Assembly (NCBI GenBank): GCA_900404475.1
Contig: OUQQ01000639.1
Coordinates: 1-11,431, forward strand
DNA length: 11,431 nt
Direction: 5' to 3'
DNA from: Spongospora subterranea
Lineage: Eukaryota > Endomyxa > Phytomyxea > Plasmodiophorida > Plasmodiophoridae
Shown: positions 1 to 8,083 of the stretch, in pieces
Position numbering within the stretch: the stretch's first letter is position 1
How the letters are laid out: each line of letters begins with the position of its first letter
Made by a program: the position numbers and the translations under genes
Notes under the pieces: model-generated
Seen by the model: the letters and a program-made list of their open reading frames with translations, nothing else
Told to the model about the DNA's origin: nothing
The model's database searches: none

Positions 1-160
1 AAAAAAATTCCGGTTGGCACTCTTACATCTGGTTGTCAGGCATGCAGCTTATGCAACTTCGAGCAAGAAAATCGGATGAAAAATGAGCTTAAGTTGGCAC
101 ATTGTTTTTTTTTCGAAACCTTTTTATGGGACAGAGGGAGGAACAAACAAAACAACTACA

Positions 161-189
161 GTTGGTTAATATCTACACATGGGGGGTCT
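161..189 (+). repeat. Direct repeat, copy 1
   Basis: A 29-nt segment ending in the 19-bp core ATCTACACATGGGGGGTCT (171-189). It recurs at 336-363 with one substitution and one missing base in the left part and an exact core. The pair flanks about 150 bp of non-coding DNA just upstream of the integrase remnant. Confidence 0.8.
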
Positions 190-335
190 TGTTAGGAACT
201 GCACCCGAGATACACAGTTACCAACTGACCCAAAAGGTACTATGATGACACAAGGCCATCATTATCGGGTCCTACCTAAGACTTTTGGATCATGACAGGT
301 CTGACCTGACCAACACATCTGAGATCAAACAGTCA

Positions 336-363
336 GTTAGTTATATCTACACATGGGGGGTCT
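336..363 (+). repeat. Direct repeat, copy 2
   Basis: Second copy of the repeat at 161-189; the 19-bp core is identical at 345-363. A related duplication overlaps its right edge: TCTGACCTGACCAACACATC near 300 resembles TCTGACATGACCAACACAAC at 361. Such short repeats could be remnants of an LTR internal repeat or of nested insertions. Confidence 0.8.
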
Positions 364-370
364 GACATGA

Positions 371-983
371 CCAACACAACAAGAAGTGGTTGTTGATATT
401 CCTCGCCGTCTGGCTATTCTTTCCTCATGTCACGATTCGCCATTCCCAGGCCATTTTGGTATCAAAAAAACTTTTGAGTTGGTTGCTCGAAATTACAACT
501 GGCCTGGCATGTGGAACAAAGTCAAGTCATTTGTTCGTTCTTGCGACGTTTGTGTTCGCTCGAAAATTCCGCGTCGCAAACCCCCTTGGACTGTTGCTTC
601 TCTTGCCAACCAATTCCCTCACAACCATTGTCATCCATCTCTATGGATTCATAGTTAAGCTTCCCCGTTCACTGGATTTTGCCAGCATTCTGGTGGCTGT
701 CGATCGATGTACTAAAATGTCGCATTTGATTCCATGCCACGAAACGATTATCATTCTACTGCTGTCCAACCTTGTACTCGGACAAGTTTTCAGAATTCAC
801 GGTCTCCCCAGCTGTGATATTGTCCCGGATCGCGGGCCCCAATTTGTATCTCATTTCTGGAAACATGTATTGCAATATTTGCGGATCGATGGCAATTTGT
901 CATCGTCTCGCCATCCCGAATCTGATGGTCGTCGGATGATATTCCCTGGAACGTCGACGATGCTGGTGCTACAATCCGTCTGA
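371..983 (+). pseudogene. Ty3/gypsy retrotransposon integrase remnant (frameshifted, truncated)
   Basis: Integrase joins retroelement cDNA to host DNA. Frame 2 (371-658) gives an integrase zinc-binding region: HDSPFPGHFGIKKT supplies the two histidines, then WPGM and SCDVC supply the two cysteines. Reading continues in frame 3 from about 583 (GLLLLLPT) and later with FIVKLP and LVAVDRCTKMSHLIPC, which holds the first catalytic Asp. IVPDRGPQFVSHFWK holds the second, and SSSRHPESDG follows. Between about 612 and 650 the best match (SSISMD) lies in frame 1, so at least two small indels have moved the frame. After the DG at about 930 the expected segment with the catalytic Glu is absent, and the frame ends with TGA at 981-983. 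Reverse transcriptase, RNase H and chromodomain were not seen. The style of these motifs is that of fungal, especially basidiomycete, gypsy elements. This is a dead copy. Confidence 0.88.
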
Positions 984-1167
984 GGCGGACGTTGCATCTG
1001 AAATTAAAGATTTGACGGAGATCCTGCCAACGGCGATTCTGAGTTCCGACAGATCGTTTCCAACTTCTTGGACGGCCATTGACACGCTGGTGTCTCTGCG
1101 CGAACACGCTTTCGCCTTCAAGGCATACGTATTTGAACAGAAGCAATCCAATCGTCGCCGTCGCTAG
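939..1167 (+). pseudogene. Possible remnant frame downstream of integrase core
   Basis: After a TGA near 936-938, frame 1 is open to the TAG at 1165-1167. It reads in part as EIKDLTEILPTAILSSD and ends LREHAFAFKAYVFEQKQ followed by Asn and four Arg. The position and the ending loosely recall the region after the integrase core of gypsy polyproteins (an 'L..A......K..AD..R' helix before the C-terminal domain), but the match is too weak to assert. It could also be unrelated. No ATG start fits well. Confidence 0.25.
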
Positions 1168-3070
1168 AGTCCCGTTTAGCGAGTCTAGTGTTAACGTGTG
1201 TCGACCTCTAATGCAGCGAAGAGCAGTTGTTGAAGTGGATCCACGAACGAAACGAATCAAGGTATCGAGGAGCGGAGCCAATTCAGACCACAGATGAATC
1301 TTTGCTATTCTGAACCGTTGGAGGTCGGAAGCAGAATATTCAAAGTCGATACGTAATCGGGGTCGAATGTGACGCCTTCAGTGGAAATGACACGGCCACA
1401 CCATTTCACTACAGTGATAGTGGAGTTTGTCCAGTATTTTATTGAGCACCACGGCACTCAGTATGACCGCTTTGTCCAAGGAATTGCATGGTTTACCTGT
1501 ACCGCGACAAAAAATACTTGATTAATGAAATGCAATTGAAATTACCAACTTTCAGACAAGAAATCAATGGCGCAACCTCAGCGAACGCATCCTCCAGCAC
1601 GGTCTGTACCAGTTGAGGGGGTAATAGTGGTTTGCAGGCCCTGGACGTTCAAATCTGGAACATGACCAGATGAGCAGAGTGCCTGCACGACGTACGTTCC
1701 GTTGATTGGAGAACCTTTGCCCTCTTGTTGTGCAGTACAGGGCTGCAGGTAGGGTGTAGTCCCTTTGCGCCATTGTACATGTACAGTTGGGAGCGGATGT
1801 GCCGATGTGGCCAGTTCACTGTCGGCCGAAGTCCCATGATATATGATGCGCCGCCCTAATAGTAGATGACACGGTGTCCGTGACGGTGTCCGCAACTGTT
1901 GCTACTGTGAACGGATTCATGACACGATGATTGGATCATAACCCTATCATGTCAGGTTGTGTTATAATGTCAATCGTCTCCGTTATTCTCACCGACAATG
2001 GTAAATAGTCCGATGTTGTGTTTTCTCCTTGTTCTGGTATTGTCGTTCTGTTTCTCTATTTGTAATATGTTCTCACCGACCCCAGAGAGTAGAGCGCCTC
2101 GACCACAATTCCTGTAAAAGGGGATTGTTTATAACCATGGCTCCCTTATTTAGGTGGTCGCATATTCATTGCGTCGATTATTAAAACAACGTTTGGCATT
2201 TGTGGAATATATTATTTCTCATATCTGAAGTGTTGTGTCGGAAATCGCCCATATCTAATTCCTCCTTCTCAGATATGATCCCGCCTCATTAGCCGCCCAT
2301 TGCCGATCCCAATCTGACCTCATTATCAGGTACTTGCCCATATATCTGCTAATTGTGTCGATGATTTTATATATAATTAACAAGCATATATCCTATTTAA
2401 TCGTTGAGGACCTTTTTTTGTGTATGAGACTATTCCTTTTTTTCACTATTCAATAATCTTTCGTTGGCTTTAACATTGACCTGTTTCTAGTTTGTTCAGG
2501 TCGATCGAAAGGTCTCTCGTGATGGACTGACGTTGGTATAGCATCACCAAGGTATGTCGATTGTTATTGGGGTTTTACACCGTTTTTCAATGTGAAATAT
2601 AATGATGTATATACAGTCAACAATTAGGAAGTGCCGTCTTATTGATTGGTGAAGAACTTGACATTCTCTGAAAATTTTATTCCGTTCTTTCTTTTACATC
2701 TTTCCAATCATGATCAATATGATTGACGTGTGTGTGTGTTTGGTTTTAGTGGACGGCGTCACCTTTATCCCCTCACTGTTGTCTATTCACTTTATCAAGC
2801 GGCAATTCACATAGCGCCACCTTATTCTTCCTTTGGCAAGGCCGGGTGTACCGTTAAACCTACATATATTCTATAAACAAAACTGAATTCAATTGTTCGG
2901 ACCGCGATTACAACGTAATTCAGGCGATAACTCTCAACCACCTGTTATCTTTGAGCTCAATGTTCAGTCGCGAATTGTTCTGAATCCCACCGTATTATTG
3001 ACATTGTTAAAATTGCAGAAACGATTTCAGAATTGGTGTTCGCAATTATGATCGATCATTTGTTCTATAG
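1168..3070. other. Mostly non-coding region
   Basis: About 1.9 kb, AT-richer than what follows. A short frame at 1358-1522 (in part VIVEFVQYFIEHHGTQY) looks protein-like but ends in TGA and has no recognisable family. A 10-bp unit ACGGTGTCCG occurs twice in a row, one base apart, near 1870-1891. A short TG run lies near 2729-2740. The stretch 2100-3070 shows intron- or UTR-like pyrimidine runs and few long frames. It is likely to hold the promoter and 5' leader of gene A, but I could not place a TATA box or start site. Confidence 0.4.
2500..2551 (+). other. Candidate 5' untranslated exon
   Basis: A good acceptor (TTTCTAGTTTGTTCAG, ending at 2499) and a consensus donor (GTATGT at 2552) bracket 52 nt. 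None of the three frames stays open through it and it contains ATG GAC TGA, so if real it would be non-coding with a mini upstream ORF. No partner exon upstream was identified. Confidence 0.2.
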
Positions 3071-3544
3071 GCGCCGTTGAAAATATCTGGTGTCGGCGGT
3101 TATTGGATATTGAATGGCCTCGTGTCAATTGAGATATTGATTGTGTCCAGAATCGGTTATCGTTGTCATATCGGGGTCGGGATTAATGCAGAACGCCATT
3201 CGTCAAGGTCTGTCTGGTGTTGGACCTTTTCTGATCACCGCCTTAACCCCTTTCCGCCCTCATTTGTCCAAACCACCACGTTCCTTATAGGATGGGCGTT
3301 CTCCCCGAAATTCGATGGGGATATTGTTCGCCCTGATCCCGAATATCCCTCCCCCAATCGCACAGGTCATCACGATTATCGATCCACTCCCCGGTTCTAT
3401 TTCCTCAACGACCCCGTCTTTAGGCGTTTCCTCGAGGATCGTTCTGGCGAAACCCGATTTGCTATTCGAGATCATCTCGGACGGATTTCAGCTAATGTTC
3501 GGTTTATCGCCATTGTTTCGGCAATACCCAATTCTCTCAAATAA
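3071..3544 (+). CDS. Gene A exons, N-terminal region
   Basis: Exon 3071-3211 follows TTCTATAG and reads APLKISGVGGYWILNGLVSI onward for 47 codons. Exon 3291-3544 follows CCTTATAG and contains ILFALIPNIPPPIAQVITII, ending SPLFRQYPILSN. The intron 3212-3290 has a CTGATC branch-like site. A second reading of 3291-3501 in another frame (DPEYPSPNRTGHHDY) is equally protein-like and could also reach the next exon in phase through a donor at 3502. I prefer the first because its following intron (3545-3603) has the typical length and a CTGAC site. The region probably precedes the first membrane helix. Confidence 0.35.
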   Translation, partial: APLKISGVGGYWILNGLVSIEILIVSRIGYRCHIGVGINAERHSSRSVWCWTFSDHRLNPFPPSFVQTTTFLIGWAFSPKFDGDIVRPDPEYPSPNRTGHHDYRSTPRFYFLNDPVFRRFLEDRSGETRFAIRDHLGRISANVRFIAIVSAIPNSLK

Positions 3545-6500
3545 GTCTCTCTCTCTCTTGGGGTCATTTCCCCAATTACAATCTCTCCCTGACACGTGTT
3601 CAGGTTGTCGTTGATTTATTCCCCGATGATCGGAATATTCAATCTGCAATACGAGGACCTATTCCCTGGTGATCTGAACCTGTTCTTAACGGGTCTCCTG
3701 TTGTTCATATCGATCGCCATCTCCATATCCTATATCGTCACCAGTTCGTCCCTATCAGATCCCCTCGTTCACCGATCGCCCTGAACCCCTTCCCCTGTTC
3801 AGGTCGATCACTGATATCGATCCCATCTGGCGATAACGCCAATCCCGGTGAATCTCATCGTTCTCGTGATCATCTTCTCTCTCCCCTCATCACCTCAATC
3901 GCCTTTCTCTATTTACCAATCACCAGATTGATATTCCTTGTTCTATTCCATTCTTCCGCTCTCTCATCGAGGTATTTATCACTTCCTCAACACATTCGTC
4001 GTTTTCGCTCTGTCGTTTTGAGGTTTTCACCGATTCAATTCCACGTAATCGTTGGTGTGAACAGGTCATCGATATGGATCTGGGGACCATTATCGATATT
4101 ATCGTTATCGTCGATCACTATTCACATCATCGCAATGCCGATCCTGTTCTATATTCATATCCGGCGTCACCGTCCTCGTATCCCATCGGACCTTATTCCG
4201 GATCCCGATTCGAACGGTGTCGACCACGATCCCGACCAACGTGACGATCAACTCCAGGTGCGATTGTCGCCGCCGCCGCCGCCCCGGTTCTCCCCTGATC
4301 GTTTCCCCAGATTGAGTATCTGAAGGTGGTGATCGCCGATCGTAATCCATTACGAACATTGTATAGTCGATACGATCGGCGATATATAATGTATCGCCCA
4401 TCGATCATGATCGTCAAACTCATCGTCATATTCATATCGACCTTTATTTTCGATCATTCGGTCAGTTCAACACCAATCGTTCTCCAAACAACTCAAACCC
4501 TCTTCTTGAAACACAATCGAACCAGAACATTTTCGCGTCGATTGTCGTTCTGATCTGATCTGTTCAGAATGGTTTATCTGTTGGACCCGGCGCCAAGATC
4601 ATATCTAGCGTAATCTATCTCGCTGTGATTATCATCTGGTCTGGGGCCAATCCCGCCGTCGATCGATATCTGGACCGGTCGGTCTGGGCGATATCGGCCC
4701 GTTGGCGTGTGGCGATATCGCTCGTGACAATCACGACCCTGGTCGACGTGCTGTCGCAATCGCTGGGAGCGTTGTTGGCGATCACGATCCTGATCGCGAT
4801 CGTCTCCTCCGCCATTGATGTACTCCCTTTAATCCTGTTCAGTTCCCAGTTCTTCACCCAATTCTATCTCAAACGACGAAAACTGCTCTCGATACCGATC
4901 AACTCAGTATTCGATCCGAACTTGTGAGTAATTGTGTGTGTCGGCGATGGCGATCGATTGACGATTGTTGGGCAGTGATGCGATTGGGGAAAGACGCGAT
5001 CGGATATGGTGATCAGATCATTTGAGGCGCGCTCGGTGAATCAATATCTCATCGATTGTGTCGTTCAGGAAGGAATATTGGGATATCCGTTATTGGCAAT
5101 TATCAGATCGGGGGAACGGTTGTCGTGATCGTGTTGTCGCGATCAGGGACGTGTTCAATGTGGTGATCGGCGATCCGATTGACGATCATATCGGGGTCGA
5201 TGATCAACAGGTTGGTGGTGCTGAGATCAGATCGCCGTTTCGTGTTCACAATCACCCCCGTTGTGGTTGTTATCGATAACAGACGGCGATATCGGTATCG
5301 GATCGATCGCTGTCGTCGTTGTCCTCGCTCCTGTCGATATCGGCCGATCCCTCGTCCCATTCCGACCTGCTCTACATTATTCGCCATATGATCGGTCCCA
5401 ATATCTATTGGTATTCCCCATCTCATCATCGTGTAATCCCCATCACCATCACCTCGTCTTGTTTTCAACAAAACCAGAACGAATTCAAAATCCAATTTCG
5501 ATATCAATTCCCGGAAACTTGTTCATTTCGACAACACGTCGACACGGTTTGAAAAGAATATCGATAACTGACGACGGGTGTTGATAGGATGATCGATCGA
5601 GGTCGATGTTCGGTGTTCTGGAGGTCGATCTGGACCCGTTATCGGTCCATCTGCGTTATGAAGATTGTGATCGGGTGGTGGAGTTCGGTACCGATGTTGT
5701 TGGCGGTGATGGCGATTCCCTCCCCAACATGATCGATCTCATCCGCATCAATCACTCCCCGCCGATCGTCCAACGACGACGAATCCGAAACCTGTTGAAA
5801 TCGCTCGATGGAACACCTGTTCATATTCCTTATAAGTATTCACCACTTTCCGACACGTCATTCAAAACCGCATTGAATCAGTTTCCAGTTCGATTTCTGT
5901 TTTTCACAAATCGTTGACGGACTGGCCAAAGGTGATTTGCGTCGTCGTTGTTCAAATGTTCCAACGACGAGATCGTTGTCGTCGAACGGATTGTGAAACA
6001 GATCGTCCGTTGATAATATGTGTTTTTAGATGTGATTTGACGTCACGGCGGTCCCTTTTATCGCCATCTGATCAGACCATCGAATTCCAGTTCGAACTGG
6101 GGACGTTCTTGGCGCGATCTGGTGATCGTCCCGACGATCATCATCATCGCTATTCGTCGTATCGATTCTTCATCGATTATCGGGACGGAATCGGCCATGA
6201 TCGGTGTGAACAGGAAATCGTCGTGTGGAATCGGGGGCGGATCACTGATCGCCGCGTTTTACAGCTGGGGGAATATCCATCGGGTCGAACGGCATCGCGT
6301 CCCGATCGGGATCGTGGGCGGTGATGACGATGACGATGGCCCCGGTCTGTGGCGATTACTACTGGACCAGTATTGGCGACCGATGTCGATCCCGTTATCG
6401 GAGCGGTTGAGGGAATACGATCAGGGATTGAACGAGATCAGATCGTCATCGATAAACCACATCATCGCTCAATATCATTCTCTACGATCTCCCCCATTTC

Positions 6501-7928
6501 ACGTAAGAACAATCCGTGTTTCGTTCGTGGTCGCGTTTTCTGGACGTTGTTTCGATCGGTGTCGAATGTGGATAACGAATGGCACAGGCGTTCGTGTACG
6601 ATAACGACACGCTGAGTCGAACGAATCTGGAGATGATCTTATCGGATACGATGAGCGATAAAGGCGATGACGATGATGATCGATCGCGGTTCTGTTCATC
6701 TCACGATCTCCCACTGCTCTATGACAAGTAATCAATTCTGATCGATCGGTTTCGACCGGCGAATATATCAAATCGCGATTCCGTTTTTCACAGATTGGCG
6801 TATGTCGACGTGAACGAGCGTGTGGCGCTGTGGTTCTGTTTCTGGCACGAGCTGTGGTGGTCTAATCGGGATCTGATGACGGTCCACGATCACCCATTAT
6901 TGAGTCCATATCACTCCACCGCCATCGCCTATAAACCGGTCCCCATCGCCGCCCCTCCTCCTATCGATTTCCGGTTCTGACAACAACAACCCGGAACAGG
7001 TCCCCGAACCGGAACTCGAACGCGATCTCGTTAAACACTCGTTGCTATCGGAGACCGATCACGAACCGTTCTCGTTCCTGCGATTGTTCCGATCTGGTAA
7101 ATCCGTCGCCGATCGCGTTTGATGACGTGCTGTTGACGTGTTGGCGATTGCAGTTGAGGACGATACGCCCTTGATCCCGTTATCGCTAATCCGTTCACTT
7201 TATCAGCGATTGAGCGAATACGACAAGGGCGATGGCGGTGCTAATGAGATACGCCCTGGTCCCCCAATCGACCTCGTTCTGATCAATATTCGCTAATCGT
7301 GTTGTTGATAGTGATCGCTGGAGGGATTATCGACCACAATAACGGGAACGGCGTTCGGTCGACAGCGATGGCGTCGGCACCGCCATCGATCAGGTGTTCG
7401 GTTCACGTCAGATCATGATCGTTATCGTCTAAACCCGATCACAGAAATGGACTGCTCTTCGANGTTCTGATCAATATTCGCTAATCGTGTTGTTGATAGT
7501 GATCGCTGGAGGGATTATCGACCACAATAACGGGAACGGCGTTCGTTCGACAGCGATGGCGTCGGCACCGCCATCGATCAGGTGTTCGGTTCACGTCAGA
7601 TCATGATCGTTATCGTCTAAACCTGATCATAGAAATGGACTGCTCTTCGACGATCGTGTTGTGGAGAACTACAGACGATGTCGATCGTTCTTCGACGGAT
7701 TGAGAAACGATCGATCGGAGATTGATCGCCGATATTGTGGTGAAAGAGCGATGTTATTCGAGGGAGATCTGGTTAGAACAAATGGAACAGATCGTGTGTG
7801 TGGCGTGTTCTGATCGTGGGAATCACTCTGTTGATCAGGATGGGATTATCGGGGATGATCATCCCAGGGCGATCGTCGTCATCCCAATGGCGCTGCCGAG
7901 CGATCTCACCCAAATCCAGATCGAATAA
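3071..7928 (+). CDS. Gene A: intron-rich putative seven-helix membrane protein (5' end not defined)
   Basis: Function is unknown. The hand model joins exons 3071-3211, 3291-3544, 3604-3743, 3803-3971, 4065-4257, 4311-4460, 4568-4923, 5017-5118, 5211-5241, 5283-5432, 5478-5546, 5588-5835, 5882-5957, 6076-6203, 6265-6502, 6588-6727, 6794-6938, 7000-7096, 7154-7258, 7500-7581, 7633-7795 and 7839-7928. Every junction is GT...AG and keeps phase; proposed introns run from 41 to 118 nt. Best-supported donors are GTGAGT (4924), GTAAGA (6503), GTAATC (6728) and GTAAAT (7097). The weakest links are 5118 to 5432 and 5882 to 6076. The predicted product has about seven hydrophobic helices (exons 3604-4923) and then a long hydrophilic tail. 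The initiator exon lies upstream of 3071 and was not found. The final TAA at 7926-7928 may be read only if no later intron removes it; the frame could instead splice into gene B. The 187-bp duplication with an N at 7463 lies inside the model and only its second copy is used. Confidence 0.5.
3604..4923 (+). CDS. Gene A exons, seven-helix membrane core
   Basis: Six phase-matched exons (3604-3743, 3803-3971, 4065-4257, 4311-4460, 4568-4923, with 3744-3802 as first intron) give seven hydrophobic stretches. They are LFLTGLLLFISIAISISYIV; SPLITSIAFLYLPITRLIFL; a helix starting WIWGPLSILSLSS and ending in basic RRHRPR; RPSIMIVKLIVIFISTFIF; IISSVIYLAVIIIWSGAN; VAISLVTITTLVDVLSQSLG running into LLAITILIAIVSS; and DVLPLILFSSQFFTQFYLKR. 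The helices are separated by short charged loops such as VDRYLDRSVW. The layout resembles a 7TM receptor; the third helix (W..GPL... basic end) weakly recalls plant AtRGS1-type receptors, from memory only. The intron at 4258-4310 carries five GCC units. Exon 4568-4923 is the clearest coding block of the window, with 118 uninterrupted codons between TGTTCAG and GTGAGT. Confidence 0.58.
5017..5957 (+). CDS. Gene A exons, region after the last helix
   Basis: Exon 5017-5118 continues from Leu codon TT/A and reads SFEARSVNQYLIDCVVQEGI onward to GERL. Small exons at 5211-5241 and 5283-5432 (Ser-rich, then SDLLYIIRHMIGPNIYWYS) lead to 5478-5546 (NEFKIQFRYQFPETCSFRQH). Exon 5588-5835 is a strong block: MFGVLEVDLDPLSVHLRYED, then PNMIDLIRINHSPPIVQRRR and LLKSLDGTP. 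The introns at 5547-5587 (41 nt, ACTGAC branch site) and 5836-5881 are short and regular. A competing frame over 5233-5580 (in part IGIGSIAVVVVLAPVDIG) would add a hydrophobic stretch, so the exon choice at 5211-5432 is uncertain. No known domain was recognised. Confidence 0.42.
6076..6938 (+). CDS. Gene A exons, acidic tail part 1 (possible RGS-like helix)
   Basis: Exon 6076-6203 reads TIEFQFELGTFLARSGDRP to RFFIDYRDGIGHD. Exon 6265-6502 has an Asp run (GGDDDDDGPG) and IPLSERLREYDQGLNEI. Exon 6588-6727 (FVYDNDTLSRTNLEMILSD, second Asp run) joins 6794-6938 through a clean 66-nt intron, splitting a Lys codon: LLYDK/LAYVDVNERVALWFCFW. The last segment, with its aromatic cluster after Glu-Arg-Val, resembles the 'FA....s.E.v.Fw.e' helix of RGS domains, but the diagnostic residues are not all present. 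RGS domains speed GTP hydrolysis by G-alpha subunits; that role is inference only. The intron 6939-6999 starts with an unusual GTCCCC donor. Confidence 0.48.
7000..7928 (+). CDS. Gene A exons, tail part 2 to stop
   Basis: Exon 7000-7096 (PEPELERDLVKHSLLSETDH, then FSFLRLFRS) joins 7154-7258 in phase (VEDDTPLIPLSLIRSLYQRL, then EYDKGDGGANEIRP) across a GTAAAT...TTGCAG intron of 57 nt. Next come 7500-7581 (IAGGIIDHNNGNGV), 7633-7795 (NGLLFDDRVVENYRRCRSFF, then GERAMLFEGDLVRTNGTD) and 7839-7928 (DDHPRAIVVIPMALPSDLTQ to IQIE and TAA). The model uses the second copy of the duplicated segment. The motif IPLS...EYDKG...NEI echoes one in the exon at 6265-6502. Whether TAA at 7926-7928 ends the protein, or an intron skips it toward gene B, is undecided. 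Confidence 0.48.
7276..7462. repeat. 187-bp direct duplication, copy 1
   Basis: This segment, from GTTCTGATCAATATTCGC to GCTCTTCGA, repeats at 7464-7650 with a period of 188. The copies differ at three places I can see: TTCGGTCG/TTCGTTCG, AACCCGATC/AACCTGATC and ATCACAG/ATCATAG. The copies are separated by a single N. Copy 1 contains the intron end, exon and next acceptor equivalent to those used from copy 2. Confidence 0.95.
7463..7463. other. Ambiguous base N (assembly junction)
   Basis: This is the only undetermined base in the window and it falls exactly between the two copies of the 187-bp duplication. This is what a join of two overlapping, slightly different contigs (alleles) would give. 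Confidence 0.9.
7464..7650. repeat. 187-bp direct duplication, copy 2
   Basis: Second copy of 7276-7462. Its right end runs on in phase into the exon 7633-7795 (GGACTGCTCTTCGACGATCG), whereas copy 1 stops at TTCGA then N. Removing one copy restores a simple gene structure, so copy 2 is used in the gene A model. Confidence 0.95.
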
Positions 7929-8083
7929 TCGCCGCCACCGATCGCCCTTCAATTTGAATACACTCTTGATCCCGTCGTCATCGCCAATGTTCGTTCGTAG
8001 TTTCTCGTTATTTATCACCGATCGATCCATTCAACAAATATCAATAAATCGATCGACGATCCGATCTCCCCGATTTTCCCCCA

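Larger units (their letters stand above)
1..370. other. AT-rich non-coding flank upstream of integrase remnant
   Basis: No protein-like frame is visible here. It holds the paired direct repeats described separately and a stretch starting TGTTAGGAACTGCACCC at 190 that has the look of a retrotransposon LTR start (TG first). No matching CA end or second LTR copy could be recognised, so LTR identity is only a guess. Frame 2 becomes open after a TGA at 368-370, immediately before the integrase remnant. Confidence 0.4.
371..1167 (+). mobile_element. Degraded Ty3/gypsy LTR retrotransposon fragment
   Basis: The extent is set by the integrase remnant plus a possible tail frame that ends at 1167. The upstream polyprotein (gag, protease, RT, RNase H) is not in the window, and neither LTR was identified with confidence. 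The fragment sits in AT-richer DNA, set apart from the GATC-rich gene region that starts near 3.1 kb. Confidence 0.7.

Noticed and set aside
790..1281. Minus-strand open frame of 163 codons
   Set aside because: It overlaps the clear integrase core on the opposite strand, starts at TTG and shows no family features; most likely a shadow frame.
1578..1895. Minus-strand open frame of 105 codons with protein-like text (TPYLQPCTAQQEGKGSPING)
   Set aside because: No ATG start, no recognisable family, no intron partners. It could be a real exon, but the evidence is too thin to annotate.
3077..3544. Single unspliced frame of 155 codons through the 3212-3290 segment
   Set aside because: The segment has a CTGATC site, a pyrimidine tract and CCTTATAG typical of an intron end. 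Kept only as an alternative for the second exon.
5103..5507. Minus-strand open frame of 134 codons rich in Arg, Asp and Ile
   Set aside because: The content is what repeated CGATAT/GATCG gives on the reverse strand (YRYRR, DGDGDY); a composition effect.
6939..6999. Stop codon TGA at 6978-6980 taken as end of a gene, or as a frameshift
   Set aside because: A phase-0 GT...AG intron of 61 nt removes it and joins two protein-like frames, matching the lengths of neighbouring introns.
7276..7650. CRISPR array or satellite repeat
   Set aside because: Only two copies, each 187 bp, without spacers, meeting at an N.
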